The notes beneath the pieces were generated by a model. That model saw nothing but the letters and a program-made list of their open reading frames with translations, had not been told where the DNA came from and did no database searches. A stretch of DNA of 64,000 bases, from NCBI RefSeq assembly GCF_013408295.1, contig NZ_JACBYQ010000001.1:1-64000 (forward strand), given 5' to 3'. The stretch is from Psychromicrobium silvestre. GTDB taxonomy: Bacteria > Actinomycetota > Actinomycetes > Actinomycetales > Micrococcaceae. Numbering within the stretch: the stretch's first letter is position 1; each line of letters opens with the position of its first letter. This document shows positions 40,451-53,746 of the stretch, one piece after another. Made by a program: the position numbers and the translations under genes.

Positions 40451-42721
40451 ATGCTTGAGGCCGAATCAACACATCACCACCCAGGAACAAGCCACGAAGA
40501 GCTCGAGCACGAGCGCGAATATGTCGCCGGACTTTATGCCCGGTTAGATGAACTGCGCGAGGACAAGGTTCGCCAGCTCGCCGAGGTCCGGCGCACCGCC
40601 TCAGCCGGATCCCATCAGAACCGCTCGGAGCGAGACGCCTTTGCCACCCTTTATGAGGACCGGCTGGCCCAGCTCAATGCCGTGGACGATCGACTTGCTT
40701 TCGGCCGGCTGGATCTGGACGACGGCGAGCAGCGCTATATCGGCAGGATCGGCTTATCCACGGATGACCTTCGCCAGCTCATGGTTGACTGGCGGGCTCC
40801 CGAGGCAGGCACCTTTTATCAAGCTACCGCTTTTGAACGCCAAGGGGTGCGACGCCGTCGGCATCTGATTTTGCAGCGTCGCGAGGTGAAGGCCATCGAG
40901 GACGATGTACTGGACCCCAGCATGCTCACCGAAGGCGAGGCTCTTCAAGGTGAGGGTGCCTTGCTGGCCGCGTTGAACTCGAAGCGCACCGGGCGGATGA
41001 GCGATATCGTCGGCACCATCCAGGCGGAGCAGGACCGGATTATTCGCTCCCCGCTGGCTGGAGCCTTGGTGGTGCAGGGCGGGCCAGGCACCGGGAAAAC
41101 CGCCGTTGCGCTGCATCGCGCCGCCTATTTGCTCTACACCCATCGGGATCGCTTGCGTTCGGCCGGGGTTTTGCTGGTGGGTCCCTCTTCCTCCTTTATG
41201 ACCTATATTGAACGCGTGTTGCCCTCTTTGGGGGAGACCGGCGTCGTAATGGCGAGCGTGGGCCGTTTGATGCCGGGGATCAATGCGATTCCGGAGCAGG
41301 ATCCCCGGGTCGCCGAGCTTAAGGGCCGTTTGTCAATGGCCGAGGTGATCGGCAGGGCCGTGGCTAACCGGCAACGGGTACCAGCCCAAGATCGGGTGCT
41401 GGATATTGAGGGCCAGAAGCTGACCTTGAGCCCGAAGCAGGTCCGGCGGGCCCGGGATAAGGCTCGGGCCACCGGGAAACCACATAACGAGGCGCGTTTG
41501 ACCTTCGTGAAGATCCTGCTCCGCGAACTGACCGAACAGCTCACCGAACAGGTCGAATCGGGCTCGCTCGGCAACACCGCTGATCGCAGCTACCTGGCCG
41601 AGGACGTTCGTTCCTCTCGGGACGTTCGGGTGGCACTCAACCTAGCCTGGATGCCGATGACCCCGGAGAAGCTCGTCCGGGAACTGTTCGCTAAGCCCGC
41701 GCTGCTGGAGGCCGCCGCCCCTGGACTACGCGAGGCAGAACGCGCGCTGCTAGCTCGTGACCCGGAGTCGCCGTGGACCGAAGCCGATGTACCTTTACTG
41801 GACGAGGCGGCGGAGTTGCTCGGCGACCTGGATGCTAGCGGGGGGCGGGACGGGGCAGCCCGAGAAGCTGACCGCCGTCGTGACCTTGCCAATGCCGAGC
41901 GGGCTTTGGAAAACATGCATCAGTCGCTCGCGGATTCCGGCGTGGATGGTGTGCTTAGCGCCGATGACCTGGCCGATCACAATGCCGTGCAGGATGACTA
42001 CGCCACTACCGCGGAGCGCGCCCTCCTGGATCGCAGCTGGGCCTTTGGGCACGTCGTGGTGGATGAGGCGCAGGAGCTCTCGGCCATGCAGTGGCGACTG
42101 TTACTGCGTCGCTGTCCGCTCAAATCCTTCACCATCGTGGGTGATATTGCACAGACTTCGGCGGCAGCCGGCGCGAGTTCCTGGCAGCAAGCACTCGCTC
42201 CACATTTTGGCGACCGTTGGCAGCTGGAAGAGCTCACCGTGAACTATCGCACCCCGGCGCAGATCGCCGAGGCCGCGGTACGGATGGCTAATGCAGCCGG
42301 TCAGGTTGTTTCGGCACCCAAAGCGGTCCGCGATGGTCGCTGGGCGCCGATTATCGATCGGATCGGGGGAGTGCAGCCGCAAACCGCCTTAGTGAAGGCG
42401 ATACCCGAGGAATTGGCGGCGCTCGACGGCGGTTTGTTGGCTGTGATTGCCGCTCCTCACCGACTCGGGGAGCTAAGCAGTGCGCTGCGCAAGATGTATG
42501 GTCGCCGGGTGGGCCATGGCGCGGGTTCACTGGAGCAGGACATTGTGGTGCTGGACCCCAGGGACGCCAAAGGCCTCGAATTCGATGGCGTGGTGATCGT
42601 TGAACCCACGGAGTTGCTCGGTTCGGGCCGAGTGGGGGATCTCTATGTCTCGATGACCAGGCCGACTCAACGGTTGCGGCTGATCAGTAGCACGGAGCTT
42701 CCTGAAGGTATCGAAGCTTGA
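40451..42721 (+). CDS. HelD/HelR-like superfamily 1 ATPase (RNA polymerase recycling)
   Basis: A 756-residue UvrD/HelD-type protein. It has an N-terminal coiled coil (about 15-75), as in HelD proteins that insert into RNA polymerase, then IGRIGLSTDDLRQLMVDWRAP, a HelD hallmark. The Walker A is GGPGTGKT (about 210-217), motif II is VVVDEAQELSAMQW, and the C-terminal SF1 motifs include KGLEFDGVVIVEP and DLYVSMTRPTQRL. Established knowledge: HelD/HelR remodels and recycles RNA polymerase and can protect it from rifamycins in Actinobacteria. No rifamycin-associated element is visible upstream. The start is ATG 40451 with GAAAGGA 7 nt before it. Confidence 0.88.
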   Translation: MLEAESTHHHPGTSHEELEHEREYVAGLYARLDELREDKVRQLAEVRRTASAGSHQNRSERDAFATLYEDRLAQLNAVDDRLAFGRLDLDDGEQRYIGRIGLSTDDLRQLMVDWRAPEAGTFYQATAFERQGVRRRRHLILQRREVKAIEDDVLDPSMLTEGEALQGEGALLAALNSKRTGRMSDIVGTIQAEQDRIIRSPLAGALVVQGGPGTGKTAVALHRAAYLLYTHRDRLRSAGVLLVGPSSSFMTYIERVLPSLGETGVVMASVGRLMPGINAIPEQDPRVAELKGRLSMAEVIGRAVANRQRVPAQDRVLDIEGQKLTLSPKQVRRARDKARATGKPHNEARLTFVKILLRELTEQLTEQVESGSLGNTADRSYLAEDVRSSRDVRVALNLAWMPMTPEKLVRELFAKPALLEAAAPGLREAERALLARDPESPWTEADVPLLDEAAELLGDLDASGGRDGAAREADRRRDLANAERALENMHQSLADSGVDGVLSADDLADHNAVQDDYATTAERALLDRSWAFGHVVVDEAQELSAMQWRLLLRRCPLKSFTIVGDIAQTSAAAGASSWQQALAPHFGDRWQLEELTVNYRTPAQIAEAAVRMANAAGQVVSAPKAVRDGRWAPIIDRIGGVQPQTALVKAIPEELAALDGGLLAVIAAPHRLGELSSALRKMYGRRVGHGAGSLEQDIVVLDPRDAKGLEFDGVVIVEPTELLGSGRVGDLYVSMTRPTQRLRLISSTELPEGIEA

Positions 42722-42752
42722 GCTGAGGACCGGTTCGGAGCTCTGAAACTGC

Positions 42753-42767
42753 TACCGTTGTGCTGTG
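42753..42767 (+). promoter_or_regulatory. Leaderless promoter of tyrS
   Basis: TACCGT (42753-42758) lies 6 nt before GTG 42765. This decides the GTG as the start over the ATG at 42777, and it excludes a T-box or other leader riboregulator. Confidence 0.55.
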
Positions 42768-44078
42768 CCTGATGCAATGGATTTTTTGACTCAAAAGAAT
42801 GACGAAACTTTCGCCACGATCTGGCAAGAGCTGATCTGGCGTGGCCTAGTCCAGGTCTCCACCGATGCTGCGGAGCTGGAAAAGGCGTTGAGCACCGAGA
42901 CGGTGACCTATTACTGCGGCTTCGATCCCACTGCGGCAAGTCTTCACTTGGGACATCTGGTGCAGCTGCTCTTAATGCGGCGCCTGCAATTGGCAGGGCA
43001 TAAGCCGCTGGCCCTGGTTGGCGGTTCCACCGGCCTGATCGGTGACCCGCGGCCCACCACCGAACGTTCGATGCAGACCAAGCAACAAGTTGCCGAGTGG
43101 GTGGCGGATATTCAAGCCCAGGTGCAGCCCTTCCTTTCCTTTGAGGGAGAGAACGCTGCACGGATGGTCAATAATCTGGATTGGACCGCGCCGCTAAGCG
43201 CTATCGATTTCCTGCGCGATATTGGTAAGCACTACCGGGTGGGCACCATGATCAAAAAGGACATTGTGGCTTCTCGGTTAAATTCGGACGAGGGTATTTC
43301 CTACGCCGAATTCAGCTACCAGATTCTGCAGGGCCTGGATTTCCTTGAGCTTTACCGGCAATACGGCTGCACCCTGCAGTCCGGCGGCTCCGATCAATGG
43401 GGCAATCTCACCAGTGGCACCGAATTGATTCGTAAGGCTGAAGGGGGATCGGTGCACGCCATCGGCACTCCGCTGATCACTAACTCGGACGGCACCAAAT
43501 TTGGCAAGAGCGAGGGGAATGCCATCTGGCTCAACCCTGCAATGACCAGTCCTTACGAGTTCTACCAGTTCTGGCTCAATACTGCCGATGCCGATGTTGC
43601 GGAACGGCTCAGGATCTTCACCTTCAGATCCCGGGAGGAAATTGAGGAACTGGAGCGTGCGACGGCGGAGCGGCCCCATGAGCGGGCGGCCCAGAAGGCG
43701 CTGGCTTGGGAAGTGAATTCGTTGGTGCATGGCGTAGAAGCAACCGAGAAAGTAATCGCGGCCTCCGCTGCGATTTTTGGGAACGGGGAACTAGCCGAAC
43801 TCGATGAGGCAACGCTGGGAGCCGCAACTGCCGAATTGCCACACGCGACCGTGGATGTAGCGGCGCTTGGCATTGTAGAGCTCTTGGTTGCCGCAGGTCT
43901 TTCGGAAAGCAACTCCGCTGCGCGTCGCACCGTAACGGAAGGCGGCGCCTACGTGAACAACAGAAAAGTGCAGGACCTTGAAAGTGTGATTGACGCCACC
44001 GAGCTATTGCATGGGCGTTACCTGTTGTTGCGCCGTGGAAAGCGCACCATGGCCATGGTTGAGGTAGCCACGAGCTGA
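42765..44078 (+). CDS. tyrS: Tyrosine--tRNA ligase
   Basis: A 437-residue class I synthetase. The HIGH-type motif is LHLGHLVQL (about residues 57-65) after YYCGFDPTAAS; the KMSKS-type loop is KFGKSEGNAIWL (about 243). Tyrosine recognition residues lie in ISYAEFSYQILQGLDF. The C-terminal S4 domain (about 370-430) binds tRNA. Start GTG 42765 is supported by the correctly spaced -10 box. It is followed by a strong terminator and then the rRNA operon. Confidence 0.97.
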   Translation: MPDAMDFLTQKNDETFATIWQELIWRGLVQVSTDAAELEKALSTETVTYYCGFDPTAASLHLGHLVQLLLMRRLQLAGHKPLALVGGSTGLIGDPRPTTERSMQTKQQVAEWVADIQAQVQPFLSFEGENAARMVNNLDWTAPLSAIDFLRDIGKHYRVGTMIKKDIVASRLNSDEGISYAEFSYQILQGLDFLELYRQYGCTLQSGGSDQWGNLTSGTELIRKAEGGSVHAIGTPLITNSDGTKFGKSEGNAIWLNPAMTSPYEFYQFWLNTADADVAERLRIFTFRSREEIEELERATAERPHERAAQKALAWEVNSLVHGVEATEKVIAASAAIFGNGELAELDEATLGAATAELPHATVDVAALGIVELLVAAGLSESNSAARRTVTEGGAYVNNRKVQDLESVIDATELLHGRYLLLRRGKRTMAMVEVATS

Positions 44079-44113
44079 TCGCTCTCACAGGCTGATTGCC
44101 CTGAAGTTTAGGC

Positions 44114-44164
44114 CCAGACCGCGGCCGTCCACCATGAGTTGTGGGCGGCCGCGGTCTGGTTTTT
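44114..44164 (+). terminator. Intrinsic terminator of tyrS
   Basis: A 14-bp perfect stem (CCAGACCGCGGCCG 44114-44127 with 44146-44159) and an 18-nt loop, followed directly by TTTTT (44160-44164). It is the clearest rho-independent terminator in the window. Confidence 0.9.
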
Positions 44165-44194
44165 GCGGGGGAATCAAGGGCTAAGCGGGGCGAT

Positions 44195-44223
44195 TTGCAC
44201 GAGCGCGAAGTGCCGTGTAATGT
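44195..44223 (+). promoter_or_regulatory. rRNA operon promoter P1
   Basis: TTGCAC (44195-44200), a 17-bp spacer and TAATGT (44218-44223). It lies about 445 bp upstream of the mature 16S start, so the primary transcript would have a long leader. Confidence 0.65.
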
Positions 44224-44416
44224 TTTCTGAGTCGCCCGCTGAGGGGCACGATTACGACGGTCTGGAACATGGCCGGGTAAAGTGTCGGAGCGGGGGCCAA
44301 ACCCCTACTAATTAGAGTTGCGATTCTGTGTGTGCCATTACGGCCAAAAGCAGAAAAGCTTCAATTTTCTGTGGGATCATTCATGAATTTCTTATGAATT
44401 CGCGAAAAACGCGGAT

Positions 44417-44446
44417 TTGACAAGAAAGAAATGAATGAAATAAGCT
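44417..44446 (+). promoter_or_regulatory. rRNA operon promoter P2
   Basis: A perfect -35 element TTGACA (44417-44422), an 18-bp spacer and TAAGCT (44441-44446), preceded by an AT-rich region (44370-44410) that could act as an UP element. Confidence 0.65.
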
Positions 44447-44529
44447 AGTAACAACGCAGCAAGGAAAACTAAAGAAAAGAAAGTAATTAAATTACTTTCA
44501 AATGTATTTAGAGAATTACTTGGATGCGC

Positions 44530-44596
44530 CTGTTGTTTGAGAACTCAATAGTGTGTTTTGTTTTTTGTTGATACCAATGTTTTTTGTTTTTGGTAT
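44530..44596 (+). promoter_or_regulatory. rRNA leader antitermination/processing region
   Basis: GTTTGAGAACTCAATAGTG (44533-44551) is the boxA-containing motif of actinobacterial rRNA leaders. A hairpin ATACCAA / TTGGTAT (44571-44577 with 44590-44596) with a T-rich loop follows. A related motif recurs before 23S at 46640. Confidence 0.7.
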
Positions 44597-44666
44597 TTGC
44601 CTGCTGATGCTGCGCCCCTGTGTGGTGTTGGTGGGTTGATGCTGGGAATCATTTTTTGTAATGAAT

Positions 44667-49898
<5,232 letters not shown>

Positions 49899-50132
49899 AA
49901 CACACTTTCTTTATGCGTGAATATAATCCTTCAAAAGAATATTCACACCATGCATGAGAAGAAAACCTGCTTGCACGCGTCCACTCTACGGTCCCCAAAC
50001 AACAAACCCACCAAAGGGTTAGTTCGTTCAAGGGAAACAACCGTATAACTACATAACACGATACTAAGCACCACAACTCCAACAATTTTCCCACCCACAC
50101 CCCACCAAAGGGGGTCACGGGTCGGGGTTAGA
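49899..50132 (+). other. 23S-5S spacer with processing stem arm
   Basis: It holds a hairpin GTGAATAT / ATATTCAC (49917-49924, 49939-49946) and, at 49976-50003, a segment complementary to 46640-46667. The remainder is A/C-rich. No tRNA is seen. Confidence 0.75.
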
Positions 50133-50252
50133 GTTACGGCGGCCATAGCGTGGGAGAAACGCCCGGACCCATACCGAACCCGGAAGCTAAGACCCACAGC
50201 GCCCATGGTACTGCACTCGGAAGGGTGTGGGAGAGTAGGACACCGCCGGACA
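50133..50252 (+). rRNA. rrf: 5S ribosomal RNA
   Basis: About 120 nt starting GTTACGGCGGCCATAGCG and ending near CACCGCCGGACAA. CGGCGG pairs with CCGCCG as helix I, and the conserved CCCGGAAGCTAAG segment is present. Last gene of the rRNA operon, followed by a strong terminator. Confidence 0.96.
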
Positions 50253-50258
50253 ACCAGT

Positions 50259-50299
50259 AAAGAGAGCCTCTACGAAGACGTAGAGGCTCTCTTCCTTTA
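50259..50299 (+). terminator. rRNA operon terminator
   Basis: A 15-bp perfect stem AAGAGAGCCTCTACG (50260-50274) with its complement (50279-50293), an AAGA tetraloop, and CCTTTAA after it. Confidence 0.85.
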
Positions 50300-50392
50300 A
50301 CAAACAACAAACAAACCAACAACCAAACCACCAAACCAATGTGGCAGGCCTGGACAACCACCCAAACCCACCACATTGCTGAGGACTTTCGG

Positions 50393-51187
50393 TTAGCTGG
50401 TGACTAGAGAGATGCTCTCCGCAGCGTTCCCCGAGGAACTCTTACTTGCGACAATCCGCACGGTCTTGCCGGTAGCCAGATCCGAAATGGATCCGGTGCT
50501 GGTGCCGGAGTTCGTTCCGGTACCTGAATTGGTTCCAGTTCCGGTACCTGAATTGGTTCCAGTACCAGTACCAGTTCCGGAACCGGGAGCTCCACCCGGA
50601 GCACCGGCTGCCTGGCTGCTGGTGCTTACCGTGGTGCTGGAACTGACCACATAGGTCTGGCTAACGCCGTCGGCGCTCTTAATCGTGACCGAGGTAGAGC
50701 TGAGCGCGGTGATTTCGCCTGTCTGCATGAGCTTGGTGACGTAACTGCCGTTCTCCTCAACGACGTACTCACCGCGCACAGCGCTTCCCAGACCAGCGGA
50801 CATGCCGGTGCCGCTCATCGGCCCACCCATACCCTGTCCACCTTGGGTTCCGCCGGGCCCCTGCGTTGTGCTGCTGGAGGAGGAGTTCGTGGCAGCGTAA
50901 ACCGCTGCCCCGCCGCCACCGGCGATGACCACTGCGATTCCGGCAGCCACTAGTCCACGCTTTACCGTCCAGCCCTTACCCTTCTGCGTGCTGGGAGCAC
51001 CCCAGGCTGCCTGGATATTGCTTGGGTCTGTCCCGGGAACCGGTGAACCCGGCTGCGGGGCGCCCGGAGCTGCGGTGTTACTGGCGGCCGAGGGTAGTAC
51101 CTGGGTGGGATGGGTGGCATCGCTGCGCAGGTCCTCGTTAAACGGTTCGTCCTCTGGCCGGTACGTGTTTTCAGGTGTGTTCGTCAT
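50393..51187 (-). CDS. Single-pass exported Thr/Ser/Gly-rich protein (unknown)
   Basis: A 264-residue protein. The cytoplasmic part (about 1-72) is acidic and Pro-rich; one membrane helix follows (GLVAAGIAVVIAGGGGAAVYAA, about 78-100). Outside is a Gly/Met-rich stretch (GGQGMGGPMSGTGMSAG), a small beta domain (GEITALSSTSVTIKSADGV, about 155-190) resembling DUF5666-like OB strands, a repeat of SGTGTGTNSGTGTNSGT, and a final SISLVTS strand. The repeat is encoded by short DNA tandems (about 50505-50585), so its length may vary. AAGGAGAG precedes the ATG. It is divergent from a two-component system and near GT39 enzymes, so it may be a glycosylation target or a sensor partner. Confidence 0.75.
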   Translation of the reverse strand: MTNTPENTYRPEDEPFNEDLRSDATHPTQVLPSAASNTAAPGAPQPGSPVPGTDPSNIQAAWGAPSTQKGKGWTVKRGLVAAGIAVVIAGGGGAAVYAATNSSSSSTTQGPGGTQGGQGMGGPMSGTGMSAGLGSAVRGEYVVEENGSYVTKLMQTGEITALSSTSVTIKSADGVSQTYVVSSSTTVSTSSQAAGAPGGAPGSGTGTGTGTNSGTGTGTNSGTGTNSGTSTGSISDLATGKTVRIVASKSSSGNAAESISLVTS

Positions 51188-51307
51188 GATTCTCTCCTTG
51201 ACGGTCGGTAGTTGATGATCTTGTACCTTTAGCTTCCGCAGAACTCATTTGCCTAGGCTGTGCTGAATTTCTCGCTATTCTGTGATTGAGAAAATGTCGC
51301 CCCTTGA

Positions 51308-51336
51308 AGCTGTGCGTGCACAGCCTGCGCACAGCT
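51308..51336. promoter_or_regulatory. Inverted repeat in the promoter of the two-component system
   Basis: AGCTGTGCG (51308-51316) and CGCACAGCT (51328-51336), 11-nt centre, with a nested GCTGTGC / GCACAGC. The site lies 43-71 bp upstream of the response regulator start, in the divergent region shared with the exported protein. Candidate operator, possibly for the regulator itself. Confidence 0.5.
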
Positions 51337-51378
51337 GGGGATTAAGATGGATGTAATGGGGCAAGGGAGACTTTTAGC

Positions 51379-52128
51379 ATGAGATCAGAAACAGATAACG
51401 ACGCTTTCCTGGAACGTTTCCGCAATTTATCTCACCCCGACGGTTCTCCGATCCGTGCGCTGGTGGTAGACGATGAGCCGAATCTGCTCGATCTGATCAA
51501 TATCGGGCTAAGGATGGCTGGCTGGACCGTGCGCACCGCAGTTGACGGTCCAAGTGCGGTCGCCGCCGCTAGGGAATTCCGTCCGGACATTATGGTGCTG
51601 GACATCATGATGCCTATTTTTGACGGCCTCGAAGTACTTAAAAGGGTCCGAGCCTTCCAACCTGGGGTACTCGCCGTCTTCCTCACCGCCAAGGACTCGG
51701 TTGCCGACCGGGTGGAGGGGCTGGCCGAGGGGGGCGATGACTATGTCACCAAGCCGTTCAGCATGGAAGAACTGGTGTTGCGGCTCTACCGACTGATCCA
51801 GCGCTCCGGTATCGCCGACGTCGGTGGGGCAGAGCTGGTGGTGGGAGACTTGGTGCTCAACGAGGACACCCGCGAGGTGCACCGTGGTGGCCGTGACATC
51901 ACGCTCACCACCACTCAATTTGAACTGCTCCGCTATCTGATGGAGAACGCCCGGACGGTGGTCAGCAAGAACCAGATCTTGGATCAGGTCTGGAAGTCAG
52001 ATTTCGGTGGGCATGCAAATATTGTCGAGCTTTATATCTCCTATCTGCGGAAGAAAGTAGACGCGGACCAACCGCCCCTCATCCACACCGTGCGGGGCGC
52101 GGGCTACGTGCTCAAAGTGGCCACGTGA
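51379..52128 (+). CDS. OmpR-family response regulator
   Basis: A 249-residue regulator. The receiver domain (about 25-140) has Asp31-Asp32, phospho-acceptor Asp75 (VLDIMMP), Thr103 and Lys125 (TKPFS). The winged-helix domain (about 150-247) has the OmpR pattern LTTTQFELLRYLMENARTVVSK and GHANIVELYISYLRKKVD. Its 20-residue N-terminal extension is similar to MprA/TcrA-like actinobacterial regulators. The stop overlaps the histidine kinase start (GTGA). It presumably controls the adjacent glycosyltransferase genes and the divergent exported protein. Confidence 0.95.
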   Translation: MRSETDNDAFLERFRNLSHPDGSPIRALVVDDEPNLLDLINIGLRMAGWTVRTAVDGPSAVAAAREFRPDIMVLDIMMPIFDGLEVLKRVRAFQPGVLAVFLTAKDSVADRVEGLAEGGDDYVTKPFSMEELVLRLYRLIQRSGIADVGGAELVVGDLVLNEDTREVHRGGRDITLTTTQFELLRYLMENARTVVSKNQILDQVWKSDFGGHANIVELYISYLRKKVDADQPPLIHTVRGAGYVLKVAT

Positions 52129-53672
52129 GTTCTCTTTCGGGTGCCGTCTTTACCTCGAAGAAGCGTAAACCGTTCTCCAGATGGAGACTGCGCAGCAAGC
52201 TCATCCTGGTCTCGTTGGTGCTACTTGCGCTGCTTGGTAGCGGAATGGGCGTGGCCAGTTATTTCTCGATGGATTCCTATCTGACCGCTCAACTCGACGA
52301 TCAGCTAGACCGATCGGCGCATGCAGCGGCCCAATTCGTGAATAAGAATCCTCCGCCTTCCGGTACCGATACGAAATCCACCACCCGCCCCAACCCCTTG
52401 GACGCACCTGGCCAGGGGGAGGGCATCCTGAGCGCGCACGTCACCGGTGGGGTACTAGATACCGCCGACGGCGGCTGGGTGGATGTCGATCCGCAACGCA
52501 CTCAGCATAGTTTCGCCAGTTCGGACATCCCGGTGCTTACCGCAATTCAGCCCGGCAGCGGACCGAAAAATTACACGCTCTCAATGGGGGAGTACCGGAT
52601 TGAGGCAGTGGTGGCCTCCGACGGCAGCACCGTGATCACCGGGCTGCCACTGAGCGCCAAGAACAACACCCTCTCCTCATTACGCAACACTCTCATCCTG
52701 GTGGCTTTGCTCGCGCTGTTGCTCAGCGGCGTGCTTGGAACCTTGCTGATCAGGCGCAGCCTACGACCGCTGGAACACGTTTCAGAGGTGGCCAATAGAG
52801 TGGCCGGGATGCCACTCGACGCCGGTCAGGTGGCGTTGGTAGAACGCGTTGATCCGAGCGATAACGAGACCGAAGTGGGCCGGGTGGGCTATGCGCTCAA
52901 CCGGATGCTCGACAATGTTGAGGGCGCGCTGGCTGCTAGGCACCAGAGCGAACTGAAAGTCCGGCAGTTCGTGGCAGATGCCAGCCACGAGCTGCGCACT
53001 CCTTTGACCTCTATTCAGGGGTACTCCGAGCTGGTGGTCCGGACCGAAAAGCTCTCCGAGCAAGGCAGGGAATCGCTCGAACGAGTCCGGTCCCAAGCCG
53101 GCCGGATGTCCGGTCTGGTTGACGACCTGCTGCTACTGGCTCGCTATGACGAGTCTCGCGAACTGGCGCTAGCCGAGGTTGACCTGACTCAGCTGCTGAT
53201 CGAAACTGTCAGCGATATGCGGATCTCAGACTTGAGCAGGCCCAACTCGGCAACCGGTGAGGCAAACCCCCAGCCGCATCGCTGGGAGATTAAGGTGCCG
53301 GAAGAGCCGCTGTTGGTTCGTGGTGACGAGAGTCAACTTCACCGAGTACTGATGAATCTGCTGTCCAACGCTCGTAAACACACCGACCCGGGCACCGAGG
53401 TAGTAGCCGGCTTGCAGCGTTCCGCAGACGGCAGCGCCGTGATTACGGTGACCGATAACGGAGCGGGCATTGCCCCTGACTTTCTGCCGGAAATCTTCTC
53501 CCGCTTTGCCCGCGCCGATGTGGCGCGCTCCGGCGTCGACGGCACTACTGGGCTTGGTCTGCCGATCGTCAAGGCAATTGTGGAGGCGCACGGAGGCAAG
53601 GTTCGGGTGACTTCGGTGCCCGGTAGGACCGAGTTCCTGGTCCGCCTTCCGGAGCTGAAATCAGAAAAATAG
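52125..53672 (+). CDS. Membrane sensor histidine kinase
   Basis: A 515-residue kinase. TM1 is about 24-47, an extracytoplasmic sensor region of about 140 residues follows, TM2 is about 187-209, then a HAMP domain (about 210-275), the dimerisation H-box with His288 in VADASHELRTPL, and the ATPase domain with N-box NLLSNARKHTDPG, VTDNGAGI and GLGLPIVKAIVEAHGG. This is the EnvZ/MprB-like class. It starts with GTG within the regulator stop. The sensor region has no recognised ligand domain. Confidence 0.95.
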   Translation: MSSLSGAVFTSKKRKPFSRWRLRSKLILVSLVLLALLGSGMGVASYFSMDSYLTAQLDDQLDRSAHAAAQFVNKNPPPSGTDTKSTTRPNPLDAPGQGEGILSAHVTGGVLDTADGGWVDVDPQRTQHSFASSDIPVLTAIQPGSGPKNYTLSMGEYRIEAVVASDGSTVITGLPLSAKNNTLSSLRNTLILVALLALLLSGVLGTLLIRRSLRPLEHVSEVANRVAGMPLDAGQVALVERVDPSDNETEVGRVGYALNRMLDNVEGALAARHQSELKVRQFVADASHELRTPLTSIQGYSELVVRTEKLSEQGRESLERVRSQAGRMSGLVDDLLLLARYDESRELALAEVDLTQLLIETVSDMRISDLSRPNSATGEANPQPHRWEIKVPEEPLLVRGDESQLHRVLMNLLSNARKHTDPGTEVVAGLQRSADGSAVITVTDNGAGIAPDFLPEIFSRFARADVARSGVDGTTGLGLPIVKAIVEAHGGKVRVTSVPGRTEFLVRLPELKSEK

Positions 53673-53746
53673 CCCTTGGCTGACTCCCACAGCTACCACA
53701 AAGGCTCGATCTAAGCTGGGTTAACAAGTTCGTCCGACAGTGAAGT

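Noticed and set aside
42722-42764. T-box or other leader riboregulator for tyrS
   Set aside because: Only 43 bp separate the genes, and the -10 box is 6 nt before the start codon, leaving no leader.
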